NCBI RefSeq assembly: GCF_017876405.1
Contig: NZ_JAGINW010000001.1
Coordinates: 4,911,203 to 4,975,202, forward strand
DNA from: Kibdelosporangium banguiense
GTDB taxonomy: Bacteria > Actinomycetota > Actinomycetes > Mycobacteriales > Pseudonocardiaceae
Reading direction: 5' to 3'
DNA: 64,000 nt
This document shows positions 51,774 through 61,330 of the stretch, piece after piece. Numbering within the stretch: position 1 is the stretch's first letter; each line of letters opens with the position of its first letter. The notes under the pieces were generated by a model. The model did no database searches. It was given only the letters and a program-made list of their open reading frames with translations, and was not told where the DNA came from. The translations under genes and the position numbers were made by a program.

Positions 51774-53174
51774 ATGGATCTCAGGCACTGGCTGCCACGC
51801 GCCGTGGACGTGGCCGAACGCTGGGGTGAACAGTTCGGCCCATTTCAGCCCCATGCGTCCCACCAGGTGCGTGACGACGATTTCGCCGCCGTGTTCGAGC
51901 AGTTCGGCAAGCGGCTGGAGAACAACTACCCGTTCTTCCACCCGCGGTATGCCGGGCAGATGGTGAAACCACCGCACCCGGCCGCGATCGTCGGTTATCT
52001 GACAGCCATGCAGTTCAACCCGAACAATCACGCCGAAGAAGGCGGACCCGCCACCACCGAAATGGAACGCGAGTGTGTGTCGGCCCTCGCGGACATGTTC
52101 GGGCTGCGCGAGCACATCGGTCATCTGACCACAAGCGGCACGATGGCGAATCTCGAAGCGCTGTACGTGGCCAGGCAATTGCATCCGGGCAAAGGAATCG
52201 CCTACAGCGCCGAGTGCCACTACACGCACGAGCGCATGTGCCACGTCCTGGGCATGCAGGGGCACCGGTTGCCGGTGGACGCACTTGGACGCGTCGACCT
52301 GAACGCCGTGGAGCACGCACTGCGCAGCGGCCAGGTCGGGACTGTTGTCGTCACGACCGGCACGACAGGCCTCGGCGCCGTCGACCAGGTGCACGAAGTC
52401 GTTCCGCTGGCACGGAAGTACGGCGCCCGGGTGCACGTCGACGCGGCCTATGGCGGGTTCTACAGCGTCCTTGCGCGCGCTCAGGAAACTGAAGGGCTGG
52501 ATCCCCGGCCGTGGCTGGCCATCGCGGACTGTGACTCCATGGTGGTCGATCCGCACAAGCACGGGCTTCAGCCGTATGGGTGCGGTGCGATTCTCTTCGC
52601 TGATCCGAGGGTCGGCCGGCATTTGTCGCACGATTCGCCGTACACCTACTTTACGGACTCCGAGGGGCATCTCGGTGAGATCAGCCTGGAATGCTCCCGG
52701 GCCGGTGCGGCCGCCGCGGCGCTCTGGCTGACCCTGCAGCTGTTGCCGCTCACCCCGGACGGGTTCGGCCGGATCCTGGCCGCCAACCGGCGTGCGGCGC
52801 TGCGGTGGTCGGCACTGATCGAACAGTCCACAAAGGTTCGCCTTTACCAGCGGCCCGAGCTCGACATCGTGACGTATTTCCCTGCCGTACCGGAGCCCAG
52901 TTTGTCCGCTGTGGACGCCGCGTCCGACAGGTTGTTGCGCGACAGCATGACCGCGCAGCGCAATCCGGTCTACCTCAGTGTTCTGCGTACCGAGGCCGAC
53001 GCGTTCCTGCGCCGGCACCCGCATACCGCGCGGGACGCGGGCTCGGCCCGTGTGATGCGCAGTGTCCTGATCAAGCCGGAGTCCGAAGGGTATCTGGAGA
53101 AGTTGCACACCCGCGTGGAAGAACTCGCCGCCGCCGCAGCCGGGCCCTACGGGCACACCGGCATCTGGTGGTAA
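51774..53174 (+). CDS. PLP-dependent group II decarboxylase
   Basis: A 466-residue fold type I PLP enzyme of the glutamate/aromatic amino-acid/diaminobutyrate decarboxylase family. The Schiff-base Lys is K262 in VVDPHKHGLQPYG; HVDAAYGGFY holds the PLP-ring Asp, and HLTTSGTMANLEAL and TTGTTGLGAVD are typical. The ATG at 51774 is preceded by GGGAAGGG. It could supply an amine building block or act on a late intermediate. It is the first gene behind SARP-type box 6. Confidence 0.88.
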   Translation: MDLRHWLPRAVDVAERWGEQFGPFQPHASHQVRDDDFAAVFEQFGKRLENNYPFFHPRYAGQMVKPPHPAAIVGYLTAMQFNPNNHAEEGGPATTEMERECVSALADMFGLREHIGHLTTSGTMANLEALYVARQLHPGKGIAYSAECHYTHERMCHVLGMQGHRLPVDALGRVDLNAVEHALRSGQVGTVVVTTGTTGLGAVDQVHEVVPLARKYGARVHVDAAYGGFYSVLARAQETEGLDPRPWLAIADCDSMVVDPHKHGLQPYGCGAILFADPRVGRHLSHDSPYTYFTDSEGHLGEISLECSRAGAAAAALWLTLQLLPLTPDGFGRILAANRRAALRWSALIEQSTKVRLYQRPELDIVTYFPAVPEPSLSAVDAASDRLLRDSMTAQRNPVYLSVLRTEADAFLRRHPHTARDAGSARVMRSVLIKPESEGYLEKLHTRVEELAAAAAGPYGHTGIWW

Positions 53175-53195
53175 CTCCTGCGAAGGGAAAGTCCG

Positions 53196-53822
53196 TTGTC
53201 CCCGATCGAAGCAGCCGACCGCCAGGACGCCGACGAGGCCATCCTGGCGACGAGAGCCGACACCGAAATCCTGGCCGGCATGCTGGCCGAAGCGTTCCAC
53301 AACGACGCCCTGACCAGGTGGATCACGCCTGACGAAAATCGCAGGCGCAACCAGCTGCCCGACTTCTTCAGGGTGTTCCTGGAGATCTCCCTGCGTTACG
53401 ACGCCGTCTACACCAACGCCAGCAAGGACGCCGCGTTGCTGTTCCTGCCGCCTGGGGGCTGGGAGGAGACCGAGAAGCGCGGAGTCGAGCTGTCCCAACG
53501 GTTCGCCGAGATCCTCGGCGACGACGTCGAGGCGATGGCCACGATCTCGGGCCTGCAGGCAGTGCACCACCCGACCGGCCGGCTGCACTATTACGTGTCC
53601 TTCGCCGGAGTCGACCCGAACAACCAGCGCCGCGGCGCCATGTCGACCCTCCTGCAGGCCCTGATCGACCGCGCCGACGCCGAAGGCTTCGCCTGTTACA
53701 CCGAAGCCAGCTCGGCCGGCGGCACATTCGCCGCGCGCAGGGCAGGCTTCGTCGAGATCGGCCACAAGATCGAGATCCCGGACGGCCCAACCCTGCGGCC
53801 GATGTGGCGGGAACCGCGATGA
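53196..53822 (+). CDS. GNAT family N-acetyltransferase
   Basis: A 208-residue acyl-CoA-dependent transferase. The acetyl-CoA site is visible as FAGVDPNNQRRGAMSTLLQAL, with the later strand CYTEASSAGGTFAARRAGFVE. The start is a TTG at 53196 after CGAAGGGA; no better start is near. It could acylate the amine formed by the decarboxylase. It overlaps the next gene by ATGA. Confidence 0.85.
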   Translation: MSPIEAADRQDADEAILATRADTEILAGMLAEAFHNDALTRWITPDENRRRNQLPDFFRVFLEISLRYDAVYTNASKDAALLFLPPGGWEETEKRGVELSQRFAEILGDDVEAMATISGLQAVHHPTGRLHYYVSFAGVDPNNQRRGAMSTLLQALIDRADAEGFACYTEASSAGGTFAARRAGFVEIGHKIEIPDGPTLRPMWREPR

Positions 53823-54475
53823 CCGCCGGCGACCAGGTCCTCATCTGGACAACGGCCGAGGTGGACGGCGGCCAGGTGCCCGCCGAGCACCTGCCGTACG
53901 TCCGCGAGATCCTGGAATGGTCCCGGGACTATCTGGTCTCCTCCCACGAGCAACTCGGCCGGAGCGGCCCGGTTTGCCCTTACACCCAGCCATCATTGCG
54001 CAAGGGACTCTTCTACCTGGCGGCCGTCCAGACCCCGGACGTGCCCGCGGCGATCGAAGGATTGCGCTCATGGCACGGCCGCCTCACGGCAACATTGTCC
54101 GAGGACGACCAAGAGCTCCTCACAATATTGCTCGCATTGCCCCACCTCGACTACACCGATTCCACCGAGCTGGACAACCTGCAACGCGAAGCAAAGGACC
54201 ACTTCGTCGCCGACGGCCTGATGATCGGCCAGTTCCACCCGGTGTGCGACGAACCTGGCCTCTGGAACGCCCAGTTCAAAGCCCTGCGCGCCCCAGTACC
54301 CCTGCTGGCCGTACGCAAACTGGTGGTCTTCGACCTGCCCTTCGTGATCGACACGGACACACACGCCGAGAGCTACCTGCAGCGCTTCGCCCCGGACATC
54401 CCCACCCGGATCCGCGACCAGCTCGTGAAGCGCGTCTCCAGCCCGTCTGAGGACCTGGCCACAGCGAAAGGGTGA
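53819..54475 (+). CDS. DUF6875-like protein
   Basis: A 218-residue soluble protein with a CPYTQPSLRKGLFYLA motif near residue 50, a GLMIGQFHPVCDEPGLWN segment and a DLPFVIDTDTHAESYLQRF C-terminus, which I associate with the DUF6875 family found near natural-product genes. No function is known. It is translationally coupled to the acetyltransferase. Confidence 0.65.
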   Translation: MTAGDQVLIWTTAEVDGGQVPAEHLPYVREILEWSRDYLVSSHEQLGRSGPVCPYTQPSLRKGLFYLAAVQTPDVPAAIEGLRSWHGRLTATLSEDDQELLTILLALPHLDYTDSTELDNLQREAKDHFVADGLMIGQFHPVCDEPGLWNAQFKALRAPVPLLAVRKLVVFDLPFVIDTDTHAESYLQRFAPDIPTRIRDQLVKRVSSPSEDLATAKG

Positions 54476-54481
54476 TCTGCC

Positions 54482-54667
54482 ATGACCATGCCGCAAGGGA
54501 TCCTGCCAGTCGTGTTGTCCGCCGGAGCCACGGCCGCGGCAAGCGTCGCCTGGGTCGTCCGGTCCAGGCGGCAGTCCATGGAAGATCTCCGTCTCAAGCC
54601 TCGCGAAACCCCCAAACGCGACTCAGTGCTCGACGACCTCCACGCGGCGGGCAGGTGGTCGAAATGA
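54482..54667 (+). CDS. Small membrane peptide A (61 aa), first of a tandem small-ORF array
   Basis: A single hydrophobic segment (ILPVVLSAGATAAASVAW) is followed by a basic stretch (VRSRRQ) and a soluble tail ending AAGRWSK. The family is not recognised. It ends in an ATGA overlap with the next small ORF. The ILPVVL segment recurs in ORF C and in the membrane protein at 55091. Confidence 0.55.
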   Translation: MTMPQGILPVVLSAGATAAASVAWVVRSRRQSMEDLRLKPRETPKRDSVLDDLHAAGRWSK

Positions 54668-54792
54668 TCACCCGCCTGCTGCTGATCCTGATCACCCTGG
54701 CGGCTCTCTCGGCATTCGACGTAGACATCCGCACCCTGTCGACAAACCTGCTCCCGGCAGCGGTGATAGACGCGGAGGGATGGTCCCGATGA
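54664..54792 (+). CDS. Small membrane peptide B (42 aa)
   Basis: Starts in the ATGA at 54664. An N-terminal hydrophobic helix (ITRLLLILITLAALSAF) precedes a short tail ending AEGWSR. The last codons (GGATGGTCCCGATGA, 54778-54792) double as part of the junction to the next ORF. Function unknown. Confidence 0.5.
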   Translation: MITRLLLILITLAALSAFDVDIRTLSTNLLPAAVIDAEGWSR

Positions 54793-54947
54793 CCACACTC
54801 CCAACAATCGCAGCCTCAGTCCGCGTCCTGCCGGTAGTCCTCTTCGGCGACGTGACCGCAGTACTGATAGCCCACGCCGACCAGGACGAACACCGTTTAC
54901 TACCAACAAACCCAGCCACCTCAGACCAGGCCGGGTGGTCCCGATGA
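54789..54947 (+). CDS. Small peptide C (52 aa)
   Basis: Starts in the ATGA at 54789. It contains VLPVVLFGDVTAVLIAHAD, related to peptide A and to the next protein, and ends QAGWSR at GGGTGGTCCCGATGA (54933-54947), a near copy of the previous junction. It is too short for most gene finders; the repeat pattern and coupled starts support it. Confidence 0.5.
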   Translation: MTTLPTIAASVRVLPVVLFGDVTAVLIAHADQDEHRLLPTNPATSDQAGWSR

Positions 54948-55090
54948 GCGAGTCCTCCGCCGTGCGAACGGCCCACTCACAAGTCCTTTTGTCCACAACC
55001 CCCGCCAAACCTATTGCCCACCCCCCACCCCCGATAGACTGGGCAAGGGCCGTCCCCCCGGAGGAGGGTGGGGGCCGCGAAGAGCATTCT

Positions 55091-55573
55091 GTGCGGATTC
55101 TGCCGGTGGTGCTGTTCGCGGCTGTCGCGGCGGCGGTGATCGCTTGGGCGCTCAGGGCCAATGCGAGGTTCCTGCCCACTGGTTTTGTTCCGCGGCACGC
55201 GTTCGGGGCGACGAGTCATCATGCCGGGGAAGATGCTTTTGTTCCTCCTGCTCCCGTCACTGGCGATCCCGTGGTGAATTATCCGGGGCTGGCCATGCTG
55301 GCGGTGCACCTGACGGCGCTCGGCATTGTGCTCGCCGCGTGGTGCGTCCGGCGGTACTTCCGCCGGCCAGATCGGAACGTTCACAGTGTGCCCGCGCGAC
55401 TTTCCTTTGCCGCACTGGGTTCGCTGGCTGCCGCGTTGGTCACGATCCCGGTCGCCGCGATTTCGCTGGGGAACGCGATCCTGTTCACCGGCACGCTGGC
55501 GGCCGCGATGACGGTGCTGCAGTACACATTCGTGCTCGTGCTCGTCGGGACTGCGCTGTTCGGCGTTCCGTAG
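55091..55573 (+). CDS. Membrane protein preceding multicopper oxidase 2
   Basis: 160 residues from the GTG at 55091 (weak GAAGAG upstream). A longer frame from the coupled ATG at 54944 would add a Pro-rich stretch and is less likely. It opens with RILPVVLFAAVAAAVIAWALR, related to peptides A and C, then a His-containing periplasmic loop and about three more helices. TTGCCC-N15-TAGACT upstream (55016-55042) could be a promoter. It probably assists the oxidase, as the membrane protein at 24140 may do for MCO1. Confidence 0.65.
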   Translation: MRILPVVLFAAVAAAVIAWALRANARFLPTGFVPRHAFGATSHHAGEDAFVPPAPVTGDPVVNYPGLAMLAVHLTALGIVLAAWCVRRYFRRPDRNVHSVPARLSFAALGSLAAALVTIPVAAISLGNAILFTGTLAAAMTVLQYTFVLVLVGTALFGVP

Positions 55574-55593
55574 TGAAGAAATGAGGTCAACCG

Positions 55594-57036
55594 ATGCTCA
55601 ACCGTAGAGGCACACTCAAACTCGGCGCCGCCGGAGGCGTGGCGCTGGCCCTGCCGGCGGAGCGTCTGGTGTCGGCGGCCCTCGGCAACGCGCCCACGGC
55701 GCAACCGTTCTCGGTGCCGTTGCCGATCCCGCCCGTGCTGTCCCCTGTGTACTCCGATCGCTCCACGGATTACTACGAACTCTCGGTGCGGCCAGGCGTT
55801 GCCGAGATCCTGCCAGGCGTCCAGACCAATGTGATCACGTACAACGGCAGCTTCCCGGGACCGACGATCAAAGCCAGGCGCGGCCGGGCGGTCAAAGTGG
55901 CCGTCACCAACCGCTTGCAGACACCTTCGGCCGTGCACCTGCACGGCGGGATTGTGCCGCAGGACAGCGACGGCCACCCGCTCGACGTCATCCAGCCCGG
56001 TAAGCACCGGGTCTACCACTACCCGAACGACCAGCGCGCGGCCACGCTGTGGTACCACGACCACGCGCACCACCTCGAAGCCGAGCAGATCTACAAAGGA
56101 CTGTGCGGGCTGTATCTGATCGAGGATCGCAAGGACGCACCGAGCCTGCCCAAGGGCCAGTTCGACATCCCGCTGATGTTCCGGGACATTGCACTGGACG
56201 ACAAGGGCCAATTGCTGTGGGCGATCTTCGACGGCCAACGGCGCAATACAGTTCTGGTCAACGGAGTGCCGCAGCCGGTGCTGAAAGTGCGCCGGCGCAA
56301 GTACCGGCTGCGCCTGGTGAACACGTCGAACGAGCGCATGTTCTCCTTCCGGCTCAGCAACGGCGGCGAGTTCGTGCAGGTCGCCACGGACGGTGGCCTG
56401 ATGGCGCGGCCTGTGCGCCGCACCGAGATCTCGCTGTGGCCGGCCGAACGCGTCGAGGTCGTCGTCGACTTCAGCAAGCAGCGCGGCGGCACGAAGATCA
56501 TGCTCACCAACGCCAACGGCGGTGACGTGGCGAGTACGTCGCAGATCATGCAGTTCGAGGTCATCGACGGCATTCGCCGGGACGCCCCGGACAACGACGA
56601 CAGCGAAGTGCCGCCGAAGCTCAGCGTGCTGCCCGCGATCGGCGCGCCGGTGATGATGACCAGGAAAGTCGTGCTCAGCTTCGACGCCAAGAACATGGTC
56701 TTCCTGATCAACGGCAAACCATATGACCCGCACCGGATCGACTACACGGTCAAACGGGGCAGTACCGAGATCTGGGAGGTCACCAACGCCGACCCGGACC
56801 CGATCCCGCATTCGCTGCATGTGCACGTGGTGCAATTCCGGGTATTGGACCGCAATGGCAAAGCAGTTGAACCGTGGGAGGCCTACCCGAAGGACACGGT
56901 GTCGATCCCGGCAGGCGAGACGGTACGCCTGCTGATCAGGTTCGATGCCCCCTACACAGGTGTTTTCCCGTTCCACTGCCACTTCGTCGATCACTCGTCG
57001 GTCGCCATGATGGCGCAGATGAGGATCGTCGCGTGA
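55594..57036 (+). CDS. Multicopper oxidase (MCO2)
   Basis: A 480-residue three-domain copper oxidase with a Tat-like signal (LNRRGTLKLGAAGGVALAL). Copper motifs: AVHLHGG, TLWYHDHAHH, HSLHVHVVQFRVL and FHCHFVDHSSVAMM (axial Met present). It is about the size of MCO1 and aligns with it through shared motifs such as EILPGVQTNVITYNGSFPGPT. It is the last gene of the box 6 operon. Bilirubin oxidase-like and phenoxazinone-synthase-like enzymes couple phenolic or pyrrolic substrates, which would suit a late cluster step. Confidence 0.92.
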   Translation: MLNRRGTLKLGAAGGVALALPAERLVSAALGNAPTAQPFSVPLPIPPVLSPVYSDRSTDYYELSVRPGVAEILPGVQTNVITYNGSFPGPTIKARRGRAVKVAVTNRLQTPSAVHLHGGIVPQDSDGHPLDVIQPGKHRVYHYPNDQRAATLWYHDHAHHLEAEQIYKGLCGLYLIEDRKDAPSLPKGQFDIPLMFRDIALDDKGQLLWAIFDGQRRNTVLVNGVPQPVLKVRRRKYRLRLVNTSNERMFSFRLSNGGEFVQVATDGGLMARPVRRTEISLWPAERVEVVVDFSKQRGGTKIMLTNANGGDVASTSQIMQFEVIDGIRRDAPDNDDSEVPPKLSVLPAIGAPVMMTRKVVLSFDAKNMVFLINGKPYDPHRIDYTVKRGSTEIWEVTNADPDPIPHSLHVHVVQFRVLDRNGKAVEPWEAYPKDTVSIPAGETVRLLIRFDAPYTGVFPFHCHFVDHSSVAMMAQMRIVA

Positions 57037-57066
57037 CAGGGTCCACCATGGACTAGTCTCGGGTGC

Positions 57067-57687
57067 ATGGCGAGGTATTTCGACGTGCACCCGGACAATC
57101 CACAGCGGCGCTCGATCCTGCAGGTCGTCGACATGCTGCGCAACGACGGACTGATCGCCTACCCGACCGACTCGTGTTTCGCCCTGGGCTGTCAGCTGGG
57201 AAATCGCGACGGCATCGACCGGATCCGCCAGATCCGGCACCTGGACGACCGGCACCACTTCACTCTGGTGTGCCAGGACTTCGCGCAGCTCGGGCAGTTC
57301 GTCTACGTGGACAACGACGTCTTCCGCGCGATCAAGGCGGTCACTCCGGGCAGCTACACCTTCATCCTGCCCGCGACCAAGGAAGTCCCGCGCCGCCTGC
57401 TACACCCGAAGAAGAAGACCGTCGGTGTGCGCATTCCCGACCATTCTGTGGTCCAGGCCCTGCTCGCCGAACTCGGTGAACCCCTGCTGTCCAGCACGCT
57501 GCTGCTGCCCGACCAGGAGGAACCGATGACCCAGGGCTGGGAGATCAAGGAACGCCTCGACAACGTCATCGACGCCGTGATCGACTCCGGCGAATGCGGC
57601 ACGGTCCCGACGACCGTGATCGACTTCTCCCAGGGTGAGCCCGAGATCGTTCGTGCGGGCGCGGGAGACGTCTCCCGCTTCGAATGA
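57067..57687 (+). CDS. L-threonylcarbamoyladenylate synthase-family protein (YciO type)
   Basis: A 206-residue YrdC/Sua5-fold protein: GLIAYPTDSCFALGCQLG, KAVTPGSYTFILPATKEVPRR, and VGVRIPDHSVVQALL are family signatures. The KRxxR-like nucleotide site is weak, as in the YciO subgroup, so a role in tRNA t6A synthesis is not certain. It probably marks the right boundary of the cluster. Confidence 0.87.
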   Translation: MARYFDVHPDNPQRRSILQVVDMLRNDGLIAYPTDSCFALGCQLGNRDGIDRIRQIRHLDDRHHFTLVCQDFAQLGQFVYVDNDVFRAIKAVTPGSYTFILPATKEVPRRLLHPKKKTVGVRIPDHSVVQALLAELGEPLLSSTLLLPDQEEPMTQGWEIKERLDNVIDAVIDSGECGTVPTTVIDFSQGEPEIVRAGAGDVSRFE

Positions 57688-57745
57688 CCGTTCATTGTGG
57701 ATTAGTCCGGCTGGACGCCTGAGCTGGGCATTGTAGGCTCGATGT

Positions 57746-60445
57746 GTGCTCGTCGTGCGGGTGCTCGGGCCCGTGGAAGTGACGGTCGAAGGGACGCGCG
57801 TCGACCTCGGTGGGACGTTGCCGAGGCGGCTGCTGACGGCCTTGGCCGTTGCCGATGGGCAGGTAGTGCCGGATGACCGGCTCGCGGAGCTGGTCTGGGG
57901 CCGGCAGCAGCCGGCAAAGGTGAGCGCTGCGCTCCAGGTGTACGTGTCCAGGCTGCGTAAGGCGCTTGGACCGGACGGCCGGGACGTCGTGGAGCGCGAC
58001 GGCATTGGCTATCGCCTCCGCGCGGAGCTGGACGCGGCTGTGTTCACCAACGCAGTCGACGAGTACCGGAAGCTGAACGACCCTGTTGAGATCATGCGTG
58101 GGCTTACCGAGGCCCTGGATCTCTGGCGGGGTGAGCCGTATGCGGATCTCGACGACGTCGATGCGGCGCGTACGAGGCTGAAAGAGCTGAGGGAAGTCGC
58201 GCTCGAGGAGCGTGCTGCGGCACGTGTGGCCAGCGGCGACGCGGCGGGCGCGGTGCCTGACCTGGAGGAGCTGGTCAGGGCGGCGCCGCTGCGTGAGCGA
58301 CGGTGGGCGCTGCTGATCCTGGCTTTGTACCGCGGCGGGCGGCAGGGTGACGCGTTGGCGACGGTTCGCCGGGCGCGGCAGGTCCTGGCCGACGAGTTGG
58401 GCGTGGATCCAGGCGATGAGCTGCAGGATCTGGAACGCCAGGTACTCGCGCACGACCCGCGCCTGACCGTGCCGGAGCCAACGCGGTCGCAGCCGGGCGG
58501 ACGACCGCTGACCTCGTTCCTCGGGCGTGAAGCGGAACTGAGCACAATCGCGGAGCAATTGGCCACGCAGCGGCTGGTGAGCCTGATCGGGCCTGCTGGG
58601 GTCGGCAAGACCAGGCTTGCGGTGGAGTACGTGGGCAAAGCATGGTTCGCACGGCTGGCGGACGTGCGGCAGTCGGGGGAGCTGCCGAGCGTTGTGGCTG
58701 ATGCGGTCGGTCTGATCGCGGTGCAAGATGACCCGATCACTGCGACAATCCGCACGATTGCTGCGAGGTCCGGCTTGTTGGTGCTGGACAATTGCGAGCA
58801 TGTCGTGGCCGCGGCGGCTGAATTGGCGATGACATTGATCGCAGGTTGTCCGCAGCTGAAGATCCTGGCGACGAGTCGTGAGCCGTTGGGCGTGGACGGC
58901 GAGGTCACGGTCGTCATCGACCCCCTGCCGCCGGCGAGCGCGGACGCGTTGCTGGTCGACCGGGTGCAGGCGATCAGGCCGGGATGGCATCCGTCGCCGG
59001 AAGAACTCGCCGACGCTCGCCGGATCAGTGCCGCGTTGGACGGACTGCCACTGGCCATCGAGCTTGCTGCCGCGCGTGCCCGGATGTTCGGGCTCAGTGA
59101 GATCGCCGAACGCCTGGACGACCGGTTTGCCCTGCTTGGGCAAGTGCCGCGTGGATCGCTGGCGGTGCACGCCACCCTGGAGGCGGCGATCGGCTGGAGC
59201 GTGGACCTGCTGTCCGAAGAGGACAGAGCGCTGCTGCTCAGACTGTGGCCGTTCGAAGGCGGGTTCTCACTGGAAGCGGCCGAACACCAGAACGGTGGCC
59301 AAGCGCTCGAGTCACTGTCCTCATTGGTCACACGATCGGTGGTGGTCGCGGACACGACCGTGATGCCGACCAGGTACCTGCTGTTGGAGAGCGTGCGCGC
59401 GTACTGCGAGTCGATCGATCCGGATCCGGCGCGGACGCGCGCGGCGCACGCCGAGTGGGTGCACGAGCTTGGCCGGCGTTGCCTCGTTGCAATGCGTGGC
59501 AAACGCGCTGACTGGTATCTGCGGGTGCTGAGCCGTGAGCTGCCGAATATCCGCGCCGGCCTCAAGCACGACCTTGAGCACGCGCCCGGCGAGGCGCTTC
59601 AGACGTTGGTCAGGCTCGGGCTGCTGTTCACGCGGACTGTGCACAAAATCGAGGCTGCGACGCTGGCACGTGACGTGCTGGCCGCGGCTTCGGACGCGCC
59701 GGCGTTCCAGCGGGCGCGAGGCATGGTGGTCTTGCTCGCGCTCACCGCAATCGGGGGTGATCGCGCTGCGGCTGGGCGGTTGCTGGCAGACGCATTCGAG
59801 GTGGCGAAGGACATTGGCGACGACGAAGACCCGCTCGACGTCAGTGAGCTCTACTACCATTTGGCGTTTTGCTCGGTCGAGATCGCCGACGTACCGAACA
59901 CATTGCTCGCGACAGAACGTGCAATCCGGATAGGCATTCCCTCGATCGCACGCGCAGCAGAAACCGTGCGTGCAGCCGCATACGTCGTGCAAGCCCACGT
60001 TGAAGGTGACGTCCCCGCCATGCTCGACGCAGCCCGCGTAGCCCGACGGCTCGGCCGTGGCTTCACTGCGGGCTGGTCAAGCCTGGTGTTCGCCGAGGCC
60101 AATGCACTGGCAGGCGACGCGGCAGAGGCACTGAATGCTGTGAGGCACGCCCTCGGAGTATTCAATCGTGAACAGGACATTCCGAACGCAATCGGAGCCT
60201 TCTACTTCGCCGCCGTGGCCTTCGCACGTACAGGTCGTCCCTTCGACGCAGTACGCCTGCTCACCGCGGTGCACGAACACGCGAACCGCTTCGTTGCCCG
60301 ACCACCCACGTTGCTTGTGCATGAAATCGACTGGGTCGATGAGGCACTCGCGGACGTGCTGGAACCCGCCGAGCGCGCGGTCGCCGAGGCCGAGGGCCTG
60401 CAACTGACGTGGGCCGACATGGTCGACCTGGTGATGACAGCGTAG
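57746..60445 (+). CDS. SARP/AfsR-like regulator with NB-ARC ATPase
   Basis: An 899-residue regulator starting at the GTG at 57746. The winged helix (about 1-90, VRVLGPVEVTVEG, LQVYVSRLRKAL), BTAD (95-240, RAAPLRERRWALLILALYRGG), NB-ARC (Walker A IGPAGVGKTRLAVEYVG, LVLDNCEHVVAAA) and a C-terminal helical repeat region are visible. Same class as the regulator at 12227. It lies outside the box-bearing cluster, and its targets are unknown. Confidence 0.9.
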   Translation: MLVVRVLGPVEVTVEGTRVDLGGTLPRRLLTALAVADGQVVPDDRLAELVWGRQQPAKVSAALQVYVSRLRKALGPDGRDVVERDGIGYRLRAELDAAVFTNAVDEYRKLNDPVEIMRGLTEALDLWRGEPYADLDDVDAARTRLKELREVALEERAAARVASGDAAGAVPDLEELVRAAPLRERRWALLILALYRGGRQGDALATVRRARQVLADELGVDPGDELQDLERQVLAHDPRLTVPEPTRSQPGGRPLTSFLGREAELSTIAEQLATQRLVSLIGPAGVGKTRLAVEYVGKAWFARLADVRQSGELPSVVADAVGLIAVQDDPITATIRTIAARSGLLVLDNCEHVVAAAAELAMTLIAGCPQLKILATSREPLGVDGEVTVVIDPLPPASADALLVDRVQAIRPGWHPSPEELADARRISAALDGLPLAIELAAARARMFGLSEIAERLDDRFALLGQVPRGSLAVHATLEAAIGWSVDLLSEEDRALLLRLWPFEGGFSLEAAEHQNGGQALESLSSLVTRSVVVADTTVMPTRYLLLESVRAYCESIDPDPARTRAAHAEWVHELGRRCLVAMRGKRADWYLRVLSRELPNIRAGLKHDLEHAPGEALQTLVRLGLLFTRTVHKIEAATLARDVLAAASDAPAFQRARGMVVLLALTAIGGDRAAAGRLLADAFEVAKDIGDDEDPLDVSELYYHLAFCSVEIADVPNTLLATERAIRIGIPSIARAAETVRAAAYVVQAHVEGDVPAMLDAARVARRLGRGFTAGWSSLVFAEANALAGDAAEALNAVRHALGVFNREQDIPNAIGAFYFAAVAFARTGRPFDAVRLLTAVHEHANRFVARPPTLLVHEIDWVDEALADVLEPAERAVAEAEGLQLTWADMVDLVMTA

Positions 60446-60532
60446 CGACACAGACTGGCTGTGAGCAGCATGGACGTCAATCAGAGGTGGTCGTGCAAGT
60501 GATCTGTAAGCGGCGATTTTCATAGTGACCGT

Positions 60533-61330
60533 ATGAACGTCGAGGCCAACGGGCACCAGTTCGCGTACATCAGGCGCGGGCAGGGCGAGCCGTTACTGTT
60601 GATCCAGGGGATGAGCGGCCACCACGACATGTGGGGCGACTGGTTCCTCGAGCTGCTCGAACCCCACTTCGACGTGGTCGCATATTCGCATCGAGGCATC
60701 TCGACCAGCTCCCGGGCCGACGCCCCCTTCACAATCGCGGACCTCGCCGACGACGCGGCCGGCATCATCACCGCATCGGGCTGGCAACGCGCCCACATCC
60801 TCGGAATTTCCCTCGGCGGAATGGTCGCCCAGGAGCTGGCGCTCCGCCACGCGGACTCGGTGCAAACCCTGACCATCGGTTGCAGCTGGGCAGGCGGCCC
60901 GTCAGTCGCCCTGGCGGAGACCGCGCGCCGCATGGTCGACGCAATGGCCACCCGCGACGTCGAACATGCCCTGAAGACCGGCTACGAAGCCAACCTATCT
61001 CCACGCTTCGCCGCCGACCCCACCAACTTTTCCCGCTACGCCAAGCTTTCCTTGTCCCAGCGCGTCCCCGTCCCAGTCGTCCTCATGCAATGGGACGCCG
61101 CACAGAATCACTCGGCCTACGCCCGGCTCGCCAACATTTCTGCCCCAACCCTGGTAATTCACGGCACAGCCGACGCCTGTATGCCTCACCGCAACGGCGA
61201 ACACATCGCTTCCTTGATCCCAGGCTCCCGCCTCGAACTCCTCCCCGGCGTCGGACACCTCTTCTGGTGGGAACAACCCCAGCGCACTGCTGACCTCTTG
61301 CTGTCCCACACACTCCAGAATTCAAGCTGA
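60533..61330 (+). CDS. Alpha/beta hydrolase
   Basis: A 265-residue soluble serine hydrolase. The nucleophile elbow GISLGGMVAQ, the oxyanion region LIQGMSGHHDMWGD, the Asp in VIHGTADACMP and the His in GVGHLFWWEQP are visible. The substrate is unknown. It has no operon partner. Confidence 0.9.
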   Translation: MNVEANGHQFAYIRRGQGEPLLLIQGMSGHHDMWGDWFLELLEPHFDVVAYSHRGISTSSRADAPFTIADLADDAAGIITASGWQRAHILGISLGGMVAQELALRHADSVQTLTIGCSWAGGPSVALAETARRMVDAMATRDVEHALKTGYEANLSPRFAADPTNFSRYAKLSLSQRVPVPVVLMQWDAAQNHSAYARLANISAPTLVIHGTADACMPHRNGEHIASLIPGSRLELLPGVGHLFWWEQPQRTADLLLSHTLQNSS

